Assembly: GCF_900143625.1 (NCBI RefSeq)
Contig: NZ_FRFF01000103.1
Span: forward strand, 62,001-126,000
DNA: 64,000 nt
Direction: 5' to 3'
DNA from: Nocardiopsis sp. JB363
Lineage (GTDB): Bacteria; Actinomycetota; Actinomycetes; Streptosporangiales; Streptosporangiaceae
This document shows, in pieces, positions 52,077-59,259 of the stretch. A model generated the notes under the pieces. That model was not told where the DNA came from, did not search any database, and was given only the letters and a program-made list of their open reading frames with translations. Both the position numbers and the translations under genes were made by a program. Position 1 is the stretch's first letter. Every line of letters begins with the position of its first letter.

Positions 52077-53324
52077 CTAGACCGGGTGGAGGGTGTCGAC
52101 ACGGAGCCGCCGCGGGTCGAGGACCTCGTCCAGCCAGTCGAAGACACGGGCGTAGGCCAGGCGCTGGGCACCCGCCTGACAGTGGGCTCCGGCGCCCTGC
52201 TCGGCGGTGAACCGCAGCAGGGTCTTCGGGCAGGTCAGGTGCTCGTACAGGAGCTCGGGCTGTCCTTGGAAGAAGTCGTCCTCACTGCCGGCGCACACCA
52301 GGGTGGGGCAGGCGATCTTCTCGGCGACGCCGTCGCGCAGGTGGTAGTCCAGGTAGGCGGCGGCGAACGAGCGCGGTGTGGAAGTTCCCAGGGCGTACAT
52401 CCCCTGTTGAACGGCCCAGCGCGCCGTCGGGTCGGCCGCCATCGCGGCCTCCAGTGCGGCGTCGAGTTCGGGATCGTGGTCGGCGCGCAGTCGGCGTTCG
52501 GCCTCGGCGGCGTCCCCGGGCCAGAGCGAGGTCGCGACGACGCTCAGGTCGTAGACCCCGTCCAAGGCGATGAGGGCGGCGATCCGCCGGTCGAAGGCGG
52601 CGGCGCGCGGGGCGAGCAGACCACCCATGCTGTTGCCCAGGAGCGCGATCCGGTCGGGATCGACCTCGGGAAGGGACAGGGCGTGGTCCAGAACGGGGCC
52701 GACCACGTTCTCCCAGTCGGGGCGGAAGGTGAGGCCGTGGTGGTGACGGGTGCCGGGCTGGCCGGGTCCGTCGAAGGTCAGCACGGTGTAGCCGCGTTCG
52801 ACAGCGGCGGCGGCACCGAAGAAGTGCATCTCCTCCACGCTGCCGTCGAAGCCGTTGAACATCACCACGGTCGGCCGCGCCGTGCCGGAGTCGTCCGCCC
52901 GGTACAGGTAACCGGGGAGCCCGGCGCCCGGGTAGGGGATCTCGATCGGCTCGATGGAAGGGGTGTGCAGCGCCGCGGCCTGACGGAAGCAGTCGACCGA
53001 GGCGTCGTAGGCGTGCGGGATGCGCGGGTCGGCGGGGTCGCCGTGCAGAAAGAATTCGGCGTTGCGGTAATAGTTCGAGGCGCGCAGGAAGGCGTCCCGA
53101 GCGCTGACGCCGTGTCCGCCGGCCAGGGAGTTCCGTCCCTCGGCGGCGACCCGGTCCGCGGTGCGCAGCCATGCGTCGTGCCAGCTGTCGTAGTCGCCGG
53201 CGGTGATGCGCCGCGCGGTCACCGCCACCTCACCGAAGTCCGCTCCGCCGTAGGTGATATGTCCCAGGGTCCGTAGCGTCTCGAACCAGAACTGGGTGTC
53301 GTCGGGGAAGAACAGGGGCTCCAT
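52077..53324 (-). CDS. Alpha/beta hydrolase (FrsA/DUF1100-like; dihydropseudooxynicotine-hydrolase type)
   Basis: 415 residues from ATG 53324 (TAGGAG 5 bases upstream). A helical N-terminal cap domain (about 1-130) precedes the hydrolase core. The oxyanion/hydrolase strand reads PTVVMFNGFDGSVEEMHFFG; the nucleophile serine is in LLGNSMGGLLAPRAA; an acid is likely in LVCAGSEDDFFQ; and the catalytic histidine is in EQGAGAHCQAGAQRLAYARV. Such enzymes cut C-C or ester bonds of aromatic and heterocyclic compounds. With the MFS pump and the TetR, this suggests detoxification or catabolism of one compound. Confidence 0.88.
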   Translation of the reverse strand: MEPLFFPDDTQFWFETLRTLGHITYGGADFGEVAVTARRITAGDYDSWHDAWLRTADRVAAEGRNSLAGGHGVSARDAFLRASNYYRNAEFFLHGDPADPRIPHAYDASVDCFRQAAALHTPSIEPIEIPYPGAGLPGYLYRADDSGTARPTVVMFNGFDGSVEEMHFFGAAAAVERGYTVLTFDGPGQPGTRHHHGLTFRPDWENVVGPVLDHALSLPEVDPDRIALLGNSMGGLLAPRAAAFDRRIAALIALDGVYDLSVVATSLWPGDAAEAERRLRADHDPELDAALEAAMAADPTARWAVQQGMYALGTSTPRSFAAAYLDYHLRDGVAEKIACPTLVCAGSEDDFFQGQPELLYEHLTCPKTLLRFTAEQGAGAHCQAGAQRLAYARVFDWLDEVLDPRRLRVDTLHPV

Positions 53325-53332
53325 GCTCACTC

Positions 53333-53408
53333 CTAATGCAGTCAACAGCTGCGTTTAGGGGGACGCTAGCACCACCGCGCGCACAAACGCAATGGATGAC
53401 TGCGTTAG
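53333..53408. promoter_or_regulatory. Two inverted 26-bp operator copies in the TetR-hydrolase gap
   Basis: Site A (53333-53358) and site B (53383-53408) are related inverted copies. On the strand of B, both read roughly AAACGCA-N6-TGACTGC(A/G)TTAG, each itself a partial palindrome (AACGCA/TGCGTT in B). Their centres are 50 bp apart. Site A lies 9 bases before the hydrolase ATG, overlapping its ribosome site, and site B ends 9 bases before the tetR ATG. They are the evident operators of the divergent TetR protein. Confidence 0.75.
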
Positions 53409-53417
53409 GGTGGCGGC

Positions 53418-53981
53418 ATGGAAGAGGAGCGACAACCGGCCCGTCGGCCCGGTGGCCGCAGCGCCCGCGTCCGCGAGGCGGTGCACCACGCGGTCACCGA
53501 GCTGGTGGACGAGTTCGGATACGGCAACTTCAGCGTCGGCGACGTCGCCGCCCGCGCGGGGGTGGCCGACAGCAGCATCTATCGCCGTTGGGGCGGCCTC
53601 GACGCCCTGCTCGCGGACGTCGCGCGTACCGCGCAGTCACCGATCCCCGACACCGGGAGCCTGGAGGGCGACCTGCGCGCCTACGCGGCCAACGTCGCCC
53701 GCGACATCACCGGATCCGCCGGGCCGGCCGTCCTGCGCCTGGCCATCGCCCTGGCCGCGTCGGGGCCGGACGGCGCGCGACTGCGTGACGAGTTCTTGGA
53801 CGAGCGTTACGGCCAACTACAGGCCATGCTCGATCGGAGCCGGCAACGAGGTGAACGTCCGCCCGAGGTCATGGAGGTGATCGACCACGTCCTGGCCCCG
53901 GTCTACTTCCGTGTCGTGTTCGGAGAGGAACGCATCGATCCGGCCTACACCGAGGGCCTGGTCGAACGACTGCTCAGGTGA
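53418..53981 (+). CDS. TetR family repressor
   Basis: 187 residues. The N-terminal helix-turn-helix is at about residues 18-60 (FGYGNFSVGDVAARAGVADS and SIYRRWGGLDALLADVAR). The C-terminal ligand domain resembles TetR_C_16-like forms. It is divergent from the hydrolase-MFS operon, with two operator copies between them, so it almost certainly represses both itself and that operon. No strong ribosome site is seen before the ATG. Confidence 0.92.
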   Translation: MEEERQPARRPGGRSARVREAVHHAVTELVDEFGYGNFSVGDVAARAGVADSSIYRRWGGLDALLADVARTAQSPIPDTGSLEGDLRAYAANVARDITGSAGPAVLRLAIALAASGPDGARLRDEFLDERYGQLQAMLDRSRQRGERPPEVMEVIDHVLAPVYFRVVFGEERIDPAYTEGLVERLLR

Positions 53982-53986
53982 TCTTC

Positions 53987-54010
53987 GACCGGTCCGGGGC
54001 TGAACCGGTC
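53987..54010. terminator. Weak hairpin between tetR and the ACR3-like gene
   Basis: GACCGGT (53987-53993) pairs with ACCGGTC (54004-54010), 7 bp with a 10-base loop, between convergent genes. It overlaps the last codon of the leftward gene, so it may be a modest bidirectional terminator. Confidence 0.4.
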
Positions 54011-54977
54011 ACCGGTGGGCGGTGGTGTTCCGGTCGCGGACGCGCACGATCTGGCTGAGCACCGCCAGCACCGGCAGCTCCAACAAGGGGCCCACCACCA
54101 ACGCCACCGCGATCAGCGGGCGGTCGGGGAACGCCGCCACCGCGATGGCCAGGGCCACCGGAGAGTTGCGCGCCACGGTCGTCATGGTGAGCGTGACCCT
54201 CTGATCGGCGGGGAGCCGGAGCAAGCGGCTCACTCCGACCGCCACCAGCGGTATGACCAGGAAGAACAGCGCCAACGGGAGCACCAGGATCGCCAGGTCG
54301 CCCAGGTGCGCCACGACCGTGCGGGCCTGCCCGGCGAACATGGCGAACACCGCCACGTACAGCAGCGGCAGGACCGACGTCGAGGCCATCGGGACCAGAC
54401 GCTCGTCCCGCCACCGGTCGCCCTTCCAACGCAGGGCCGACCACCGGGCCACCACCGCCAGTACCAAAGGTACGACCAGGACCAGCAGCACCGCTTCCAC
54501 CAGGGTCGCGGAGTCGACCATCGCCGCCTCGCCGCCCAACAGCAGGATGTAGACGGGCAACAGCAGTAGCTGGAGCACCAGGTTCACCGGTAGTACGGCG
54601 GACGCGACCCCCATGTGGCCCCGGGCCAGGCCGGTGAACACCAGGTACCAATCCGTGCAGGGCGTGACGAGCAGCAGGAGGAGCCCGATCCGCAGGTCGG
54701 GGGAGTCGCCCAGCAGGCCCGTCCCGAGCGCCCACGCGAACAGCGGGGTGAACACGAAGTTGAGTACGAGACTGGCGATCACCACCGTGCGCGCCCCGCG
54801 TACCTCGCGGACCTGGGCGGCGTCCACCTGGACGAACACCGCCACCAACATGAGCATCAACGCCGGCAGCACGAGGTGCCCGGTGACCTCGCCGATCGGC
54901 CACAGCAGGCCCGTGCCCAGGCCGAGGACGGCGGCGAGCGCCACGAACACACTCTGGAACTTCTCTGACGTGGACAC
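54009..54977 (-). CDS. ACR3/bile-acid:sodium symporter family transporter (possible arsenite exporter)
   Basis: 322 residues with about 10 helices. The helix-4 motif reads LLLLVTPCTDWYLVFTGLAR, the place of the PCT-containing arsenite/antiporter motif in ACR3, and TVARNSPVALAIAVAAFPD matches the helix-9 motif. No ArsR, ArsC or other arsenic gene is near, so other anion substrates are possible. GAGCAGATCG precedes the ATG, with no strong ribosome site. The 128 bases to the next leftward gene hold nothing recognisable. Confidence 0.75.
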   Translation of the reverse strand: MSTSEKFQSVFVALAAVLGLGTGLLWPIGEVTGHLVLPALMLMLVAVFVQVDAAQVREVRGARTVVIASLVLNFVFTPLFAWALGTGLLGDSPDLRIGLLLLLVTPCTDWYLVFTGLARGHMGVASAVLPVNLVLQLLLLPVYILLLGGEAAMVDSATLVEAVLLVLVVPLVLAVVARWSALRWKGDRWRDERLVPMASTSVLPLLYVAVFAMFAGQARTVVAHLGDLAILVLPLALFFLVIPLVAVGVSRLLRLPADQRVTLTMTTVARNSPVALAIAVAAFPDRPLIAVALVVGPLLELPVLAVLSQIVRVRDRNTTAHR

Positions 54978-55105
54978 GATCTGCTCGCCTACGGCTTTCC
55001 GAACGATGAGGTGGGTGACCTGCTCACGCTAGCCGACCCGAGCGGTCTCGCCTCGGCGGCGGTTTCGCATTCCCCGCCCTACCCGCCCCACCCCGCTCCC
55101 GAGGC

Positions 55106-57352
55106 TCAGCCGGTGATCTCCCCTCGCTCGATCGCCGCCTGCCTCCGCGCTTCCACGTCCGCGACCAGTAGGTCCACCATCTCCTCCGTCACACCCAATC
55201 CGAACGTGGACAGCGCCACGATCGGCATCGAGTCGGCCATGCGCAGCAACTCCTCCGGGACCGAGTCCAACTCCTCCACCCCGGCCTGAACCTCCGCCAG
55301 CACCGGCCCGCCGATCGCGTTCGCACGCCAGTCCTCGATGGTGGAACGCCTGGTCAGGGGCGGAACGAACCGGTCCCCGCCGCTCACGATCTCCGCACTC
55401 GACCGGATGTCGCGGGAGGACGCCCCCACCGAAACCGTGTAGCTCCCCTCCGCCAGCGACCAGCGGTGGTGTTCGGCGTCCCACGTGGACAGGTCGCGCC
55501 CGCTCACCGCCAACTCCACCCGCGCGCTCTCTCCGGGCTCCAACGCCACCTTCGCGAACCCGCGCAGCTCCCGCACCGGCCGGGTCGGGTACCCCTGCGC
55601 CGACCCCGTGTACAGCTGGGCGACCTCCTGTCCGGCCCGCGCACCGGTGTTGGTGACGGTGAACGCCACCGTCCACGCCTCCCCGTCGTCCCCGGAGACC
55701 TCCAGGTCGGAGTAGGCGAACGTGGTGTAGGTGAGACCGAACCCGAACGGGTAGGCCACCGGCCGTTCCAAGGTGTCGAAGTACCGATACCCCACGAACA
55801 CCCCCTCCCCGTAGCGCACGTGTCCGTGCTCACCGGGGAAGTTGAGGTAGGAGGCGTGGTCGCTCAGCCGCAGCGGGATGGTCTCGGTCAGCCGCCCGGA
55901 CGGGGAGACCGCCCCGGTCAGCACGTCCACCGTGGCCGCGCCACCCTCCTGGCCCAGCAGCCATCCCTCCACCACGGCGTCGGCGTCGCCTCGCCAGTCG
56001 GCCACCGACACCACACCGCCGTTGGACAGCACCACCACGACCCGTTCGCTCACGCGACGCACCCGGGCCAACAGCTCGACCTGATCGGCGGGCAGGTCGA
56101 TGTCGGTGCGGTCGAAACCCTCCGACTCCAGGGCGTCCGGCAGCCCGAGGAACAGCACGGTGGTGTCGGACCCCTCCGCCAACGCCACCGCCTCGTCGGC
56201 CAGTTCCGGGGACGCCGTCCCGTCCAGGGTGAACCCGGGGGCGAACCGTACCGGGAACTCCTCCGCCACCTCGCTGAACGCCGCCAAAGCGCTGGTCAAC
56301 CGGGTCGGAACCATGTGCGAGGAACCCCCGCCCTGGTAACGCGGGCTGCGGGCGAACTCGCCCACCACCGCGACCGAACGTCCCGGGGTCAAAGGCAACG
56401 CCCCGCCTTCGTTCTTCAGTAGCACCAGCGCCTCGGCCGCCGCCCCACGGGCCAACGCCTGGTGCTTCTCGTGCTCGGGGGAGCGGGAGGTGTCGGTGGC
56501 CACCCGCTCCTGCACGCGGCCCAGCCGTTCCACCACGGTGTCCAGCACCGACGCGTCCAGCTCGCCCCTGTTCACCGCGTCGACGATCCGGTCGTCGGTA
56601 CCGGTGGGCGGCATCTCCAGGTCCAGGCCGGCGCGCACCGCCTCGACCCGGTCCACCACGGCGCCCCAGTCGGAGACCACGGCGCCCTGGTACCCCCACT
56701 CATCGCGCAGCAGCGTGGTGAGCAGCCACGGGTCCTGACTGGTGTACACCCCGTTGAGCCGGTTGTAGGAGCACATCACCATCGCCGGGTCGGTGGTGCG
56801 GATGACCTCCTCGAACGCCGGCAGGTAGATCTCGCGCAGGGTGCGCTCGTCCACGTCGGAGCTGGACCGCATCCGGTCGGTCTCCTGGTTGTTGGCGGCG
56901 AAGTGCTTCACGCACGCCCCCACCCCCTCGGACTGGATGCCCTCGACCAGGGCGGCGGCGATTCGCGCGGTGACGTGCGGGTCTTCGGACACGTACTCGA
57001 AGTTGCGCCCGCACAACGGCGAGCGCTTGATGTTCATGCCGGGGCCGAGCACCACGTCCACGCCCATGGCGCTCGCTTCGGTGCCCAGGGCCGTGCCGAC
57101 CCGGCGCGCCAGGTCGACGTTCCAGGTGGAACCGAGGGCGACCGCCGGTGGGAAGCAGGTGGCCGGAACACTGTCACCGATGCCGAGGTGGTCGCCCTCC
57201 TCGGGCTGTTGACGGATGCCGTGCGGACCGTCGGCCAGGTGCAGGCGGCGCAGGACGCCCGGGATCGGGGTGCTGTGCCAGACACCGGATCCGGAGGTGG
57301 CGGAGGCTTTCGCGGCCAGGTCGGGTTCGGAGCGGGGCGTTTCGGTGCTCAT
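55106..57352 (-). CDS. Glycoside hydrolase family 3 beta-glucosidase
   Basis: 748 residues, without a signal peptide, so it acts in the cytosol. The GH3 N-terminal barrel has GPGMNIKRSPLCGRNFEYVS and ACVKHFAANNQETDR; the nucleophile aspartate is in YQGAVVSDWGAVVDRVEAV. The middle alpha/beta sandwich spans about 325-530, and the C-terminal Fn3-like domain carries FGFGLTYTTFAYSDLEVSG. It hydrolyses terminal beta-glucosides or related sugars. Its ATG overlaps the stop of a TetR gene (ATGA), so regulator and enzyme are co-translated. No sugar transporter gene is beside it. Confidence 0.93.
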   Translation of the reverse strand: MSTETPRSEPDLAAKASATSGSGVWHSTPIPGVLRRLHLADGPHGIRQQPEEGDHLGIGDSVPATCFPPAVALGSTWNVDLARRVGTALGTEASAMGVDVVLGPGMNIKRSPLCGRNFEYVSEDPHVTARIAAALVEGIQSEGVGACVKHFAANNQETDRMRSSSDVDERTLREIYLPAFEEVIRTTDPAMVMCSYNRLNGVYTSQDPWLLTTLLRDEWGYQGAVVSDWGAVVDRVEAVRAGLDLEMPPTGTDDRIVDAVNRGELDASVLDTVVERLGRVQERVATDTSRSPEHEKHQALARGAAAEALVLLKNEGGALPLTPGRSVAVVGEFARSPRYQGGGSSHMVPTRLTSALAAFSEVAEEFPVRFAPGFTLDGTASPELADEAVALAEGSDTTVLFLGLPDALESEGFDRTDIDLPADQVELLARVRRVSERVVVVLSNGGVVSVADWRGDADAVVEGWLLGQEGGAATVDVLTGAVSPSGRLTETIPLRLSDHASYLNFPGEHGHVRYGEGVFVGYRYFDTLERPVAYPFGFGLTYTTFAYSDLEVSGDDGEAWTVAFTVTNTGARAGQEVAQLYTGSAQGYPTRPVRELRGFAKVALEPGESARVELAVSGRDLSTWDAEHHRWSLAEGSYTVSVGASSRDIRSSAEIVSGGDRFVPPLTRRSTIEDWRANAIGGPVLAEVQAGVEELDSVPEELLRMADSMPIVALSTFGLGVTEEMVDLLVADVEARRQAAIERGEITG

Positions 57353-57978
57353 GCGTGCCTTTCGTCAGGTGAAGGGGGGTGAGCCGACGTGGTGATCCCG
57401 AGGGTGTGCAGGAACGCGACGACCGCGGCGCGCATGTCGACGGCGCCGGGGTCCAGGAGCCACTGCACTTGGAGTCCGTCCTGGAGGGCGATGAACTGCG
57501 TGGCGGTGATCTCGGGGGTGGGCCCCGGACGACCGTCGAGGAGGGTGGCGAACGCCGAGACGAGGTGTTCGCGCAGGACGCGGTAGCGACCGAAGAAGTA
57601 GTCGTGCGCGGGGTGCGCGGGGTCGGTGGCCTCCGCCGACAGATTGACGTAGAGGGAGACCAGGCCGGGGGTGTCGGTGTTGCGCTCCACGATCCCGACG
57701 AGGTTGTCGAGGAGTTCGCGATGGCTCAGGGCCGGGTCCAGCACGAGCGGGGCATCGATCTCGTCGCGCCTGCTCAGGACGTGTATGAGTAGGGCTTCCT
57801 TGTTCGAGAAGTGGTGCAGGACCCCGGCGTGGGTGAGGCCGGCGTGGGCGCCGATGTCGCGAAGGGAGACCGCGCGGTAGCCGGAGCGGGAGAAGAGTTC
57901 GCCGGCGGCGTCGATGATGCGTTGACGCGTGCGCTCGCCCTTGGTCATGCGTTGTCGGGGGTGCTCTGTGTCCGGCAC
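57349..57978 (-). CDS. TetR family regulator, co-transcribed with the GH3 gene
   Basis: 209 residues from GTG 57978 (GAGGAG 4 bases upstream). A longer frame to 58083 is not family-like. The helix-turn-helix lies at about residues 12-58 (RIIDAAGELFSRSGYRAVSL, then GLTHAGVLHHFSNKEALLIH). The ligand domain resembles TetR_C_6/BetI-like forms, with AFATLLDGR and TQFIALQDGLQVQWLLDPG. It overlaps the GH3 start, an arrangement that suggests it senses a glucoside or its product. Its promoter should lie in 57979-58120. Confidence 0.9.
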   Translation of the reverse strand: MPDTEHPRQRMTKGERTRQRIIDAAGELFSRSGYRAVSLRDIGAHAGLTHAGVLHHFSNKEALLIHVLSRRDEIDAPLVLDPALSHRELLDNLVGIVERNTDTPGLVSLYVNLSAEATDPAHPAHDYFFGRYRVLREHLVSAFATLLDGRPGPTPEITATQFIALQDGLQVQWLLDPGAVDMRAAVVAFLHTLGITTSAHPPSPDERHA

Positions 57979-58083
57979 GGTTCTCCTCGCGCGTGGGGCC
58001 TGAATCGGCAGGGAAGTACGACCCCAGTGGCCGTTTTCCCTGTTCGTCCTTACGCCATCGGGATCGTCATGCGCTCGGCACAA

Positions 58084-58113
58084 AACCTACCGCTTGGTCA
58101 GTTTGTGGCGCAA
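58084..58113 (-). promoter_or_regulatory. Candidate promoter for the TetR-GH3 unit
   Basis: On the minus strand, TTGCGC (58113-58108) and TAGGTT (58089-58084) are separated by 18 bases, a reasonable match to -35 and -10 elements. The nearby AAAC...GTTT and ACC-N4-GGT symmetry (about 58,083-58,104) could be a repressor site. It lies about 105 bases before the GTG start. The rest of 57979-58202 shows no gene. Confidence 0.4.
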
Positions 58114-58202
58114 GACACTTGAGATCTTCCGAAGGAGACTTTGAGGACCCGTTTGCGGTCACCTCATGGCGCCGCCGTCCATGGAGGGATGAGGGTGGAA
58201 AA

Positions 58203-58240
58203 AGCCCTCCCCGCCGACATCCAGGTCGGCGGAGAGGGCT
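58203..58240 (-). terminator. Canonical intrinsic terminator after the crotonase gene
   Basis: A 16-bp stem with one mismatch (AGCCCTCCCCGCCGAC at 58203-58218 with 58225-58240) and a 6-base loop is followed, on the minus strand, by five U residues. It is one of the few terminators here with a U tract. Confidence 0.88.
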
Positions 58241-58277
58241 GGGGGATGGCTCGGGCGTGCCGGCTGGACGACGGCGG

Positions 58278-58946
58278 TCAGAGGGCCGGCTTCTCCTGGC
58301 GCAGCAGCTCCAGCGCGGGCGCGTACATGCGGGCCTTGATGGTGCCCAGGGTGGTGGCGTCCTTGCCGGCCAGGGAACGGGCCAGCTCGATGGCGGCGGG
58401 GCGCACCTCTTCCTCGGCCACGGCGCGGTCCACGATGGCGGCCTTGGCGGCGTCCTCGCCGCCGTAGCGACGCGCGGTCACCATGGCCTCGTGCGCGGTC
58501 TGCGGGGCCAGGCGGGCCTGGATGAGCGCCGACATCGCCGGGGTGAAGGGGATGTTGATGTCGGCCTCGGGCAGGCACCAGAATCCCCGGTCGGCGCGCA
58601 TCACGCGCAGGTCGTGGGCCAGGGAGAACATCGCGCCGGCGGCGAAGGTGTGCCCCTGTAGGGCCGCCACGGTGGGCATCGGCAGGGCCAGCAGGCGCCC
58701 GAACAGTTGGTGGACACCGGCGACGTACTCGTTGTAGCGGTCGCCGTTGGCCATGAGCCACTCCAGGTCCAGGCCGTTGGAGTAGAACTTGCCGGTGGCG
58801 GCGGTGACCAGGGCGCGCGGGCCCTCGGCCTGTTCGGCCTCGTCCAGGGCGGCGTCGACCGAGGCGAGCCAGTCCGGGTGGAAACGGTTCTCCCCGTCAC
58901 CGATATCGAGAACGAAGACCTCGTCGTGGCGTTCGAGCGTGGGCAT
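58278..58946 (-). CDS. Enoyl-CoA hydratase/isomerase family protein (crotonase fold)
   Basis: 222 residues, shorter than the 255-265 of full enoyl-CoA hydratases but typical of the delta3,delta2-enoyl-CoA isomerase branch. Signals are EVFVLDIGDGENRFHPDWLA, the oxyanion-hole strand TAATGKFYSNGLDLEWL, and AALQGHTFAAGAMFSLAHD with WCLPEADINIPFTPAM. A canonical hydratase glutamate pair is not clear, so isomerase or an unknown CoA-ester reaction is preferred. A near-palindromic operator lies upstream. ATG 58946 has AAGGAAGG 12 bases upstream, farther than usual. Confidence 0.83.
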   Translation of the reverse strand: MPTLERHDEVFVLDIGDGENRFHPDWLASVDAALDEAEQAEGPRALVTAATGKFYSNGLDLEWLMANGDRYNEYVAGVHQLFGRLLALPMPTVAALQGHTFAAGAMFSLAHDLRVMRADRGFWCLPEADINIPFTPAMSALIQARLAPQTAHEAMVTARRYGGEDAAKAAIVDRAVAEEEVRPAAIELARSLAGKDATTLGTIKARMYAPALELLRQEKPAL

Positions 58947-58992
58947 GGTGCGCTGCCTTCCTTCATGGGACGGGACGGTCGGTGGCCCAAAT

Positions 58993-59008
58993 GTTACTGG
59001 CCGGTAAC
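58993..59008. promoter_or_regulatory. Palindromic operator before the crotonase gene
   Basis: GTTACTGGCCGGTAAC is a 16-base near-palindrome (one mismatched pair) 47 bases upstream of the crotonase ATG. The TTAC-N6-GTAA form resembles operators of TetR-type fatty-acid degradation regulators in actinomycetes. No matching TetR gene is adjacent, so control would come from elsewhere. Confidence 0.6.
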
Positions 59009-59080
59009 CACATGGGCCAGCATAGACCAGGAGAAACGACCCCGCGGAAAAACAGGTACCGCCCGTCCGCCGGATTCCCC

Positions 59081-59086
59081 TATCAT
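59081..59086 (+). promoter_or_regulatory. -10 element (TATCAT) for the efflux leader transcript
   Basis: TATCAT ends 7 bases before the ATG of the upstream frame at 59094, so transcription would begin at or one base from that ATG. The -35 region (about 59,058-59,063) is not a good consensus. An A-rich patch (GGAAAAACAGG) lies just before it. Confidence 0.5.
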
Positions 59087-59093
59087 CGGCGCC

Positions 59094-59150
59094 ATGTCCA
59101 GTGCTTCGTGCGCGGCCGTCTGCGCCGCGGTGACGAGGACGCTCCGCTAG
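59094..59150 (+). CDS. 18-residue leader peptide upstream of the DHA2 efflux gene
   Basis: ATG 59094 to TAG 59148-59150 encodes MSSASCAAVCAAVTRTLR, rich in Ala, Val and Thr with two cysteines. It has no Shine-Dalgarno, and a -10-like TATCAT places the transcript start at its first codon, so it is probably leaderless. Its last three sense codons form the left arm of an intrinsic terminator and its stop codon lies in the loop. A ribosome finishing or stalling here would therefore control whether the terminator forms. The pairing of such a frame with an efflux pump is the usual layout of ribosome-mediated attenuation. Confidence 0.55.
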   Translation: MSSASCAAVCAAVTRTLR

Positions 59151-59161
59151 CGGCGGGGCGT
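59139..59161 (+). terminator. Attenuator hairpin overlapping the end of the leader peptide
   Basis: ACGCTCCGC (59139-59147) pairs with GCGGGGCGT (59153-59161) over 9 bp (one G-U), with loop TAGCG, then TTTCT. The left arm is the last three codons of the upstream frame. This is a GC-rich stem with a short U tract. Confidence 0.65.
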
Positions 59162-59188
59162 TTCTCCACTTCCACACAGAACGTTCCT

Positions 59189-59213
59189 CCGCTCGGTCGT
59201 CGACCCGGAGCGG
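59189..59213 (+). promoter_or_regulatory. Second leader hairpin before the efflux gene
   Basis: CCGCTC (59189-59194) pairs with GAGCGG (59208-59213), extended by GG/CC, and is followed by cgctttcgtg. Its left arm and the upstream cgttcctccgc stretch can also pair with the GC-rich right arm of the first hairpin (around 59,151-59,160), giving a possible anti-terminator. Confidence 0.5.
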
Positions 59214-59259
59214 CGCTTTCGTGCTGCCCGGAACCTCTTTTCGAGCAACGGAGCACTCG

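Noticed and set aside
53974-54903. A 309-codon frame on the minus strand overlapping the ACR3-like gene
   Set aside because: It is a shadow of the transporter in another phase, with Gly/Arg/Pro bias and no hydrophobic helices.
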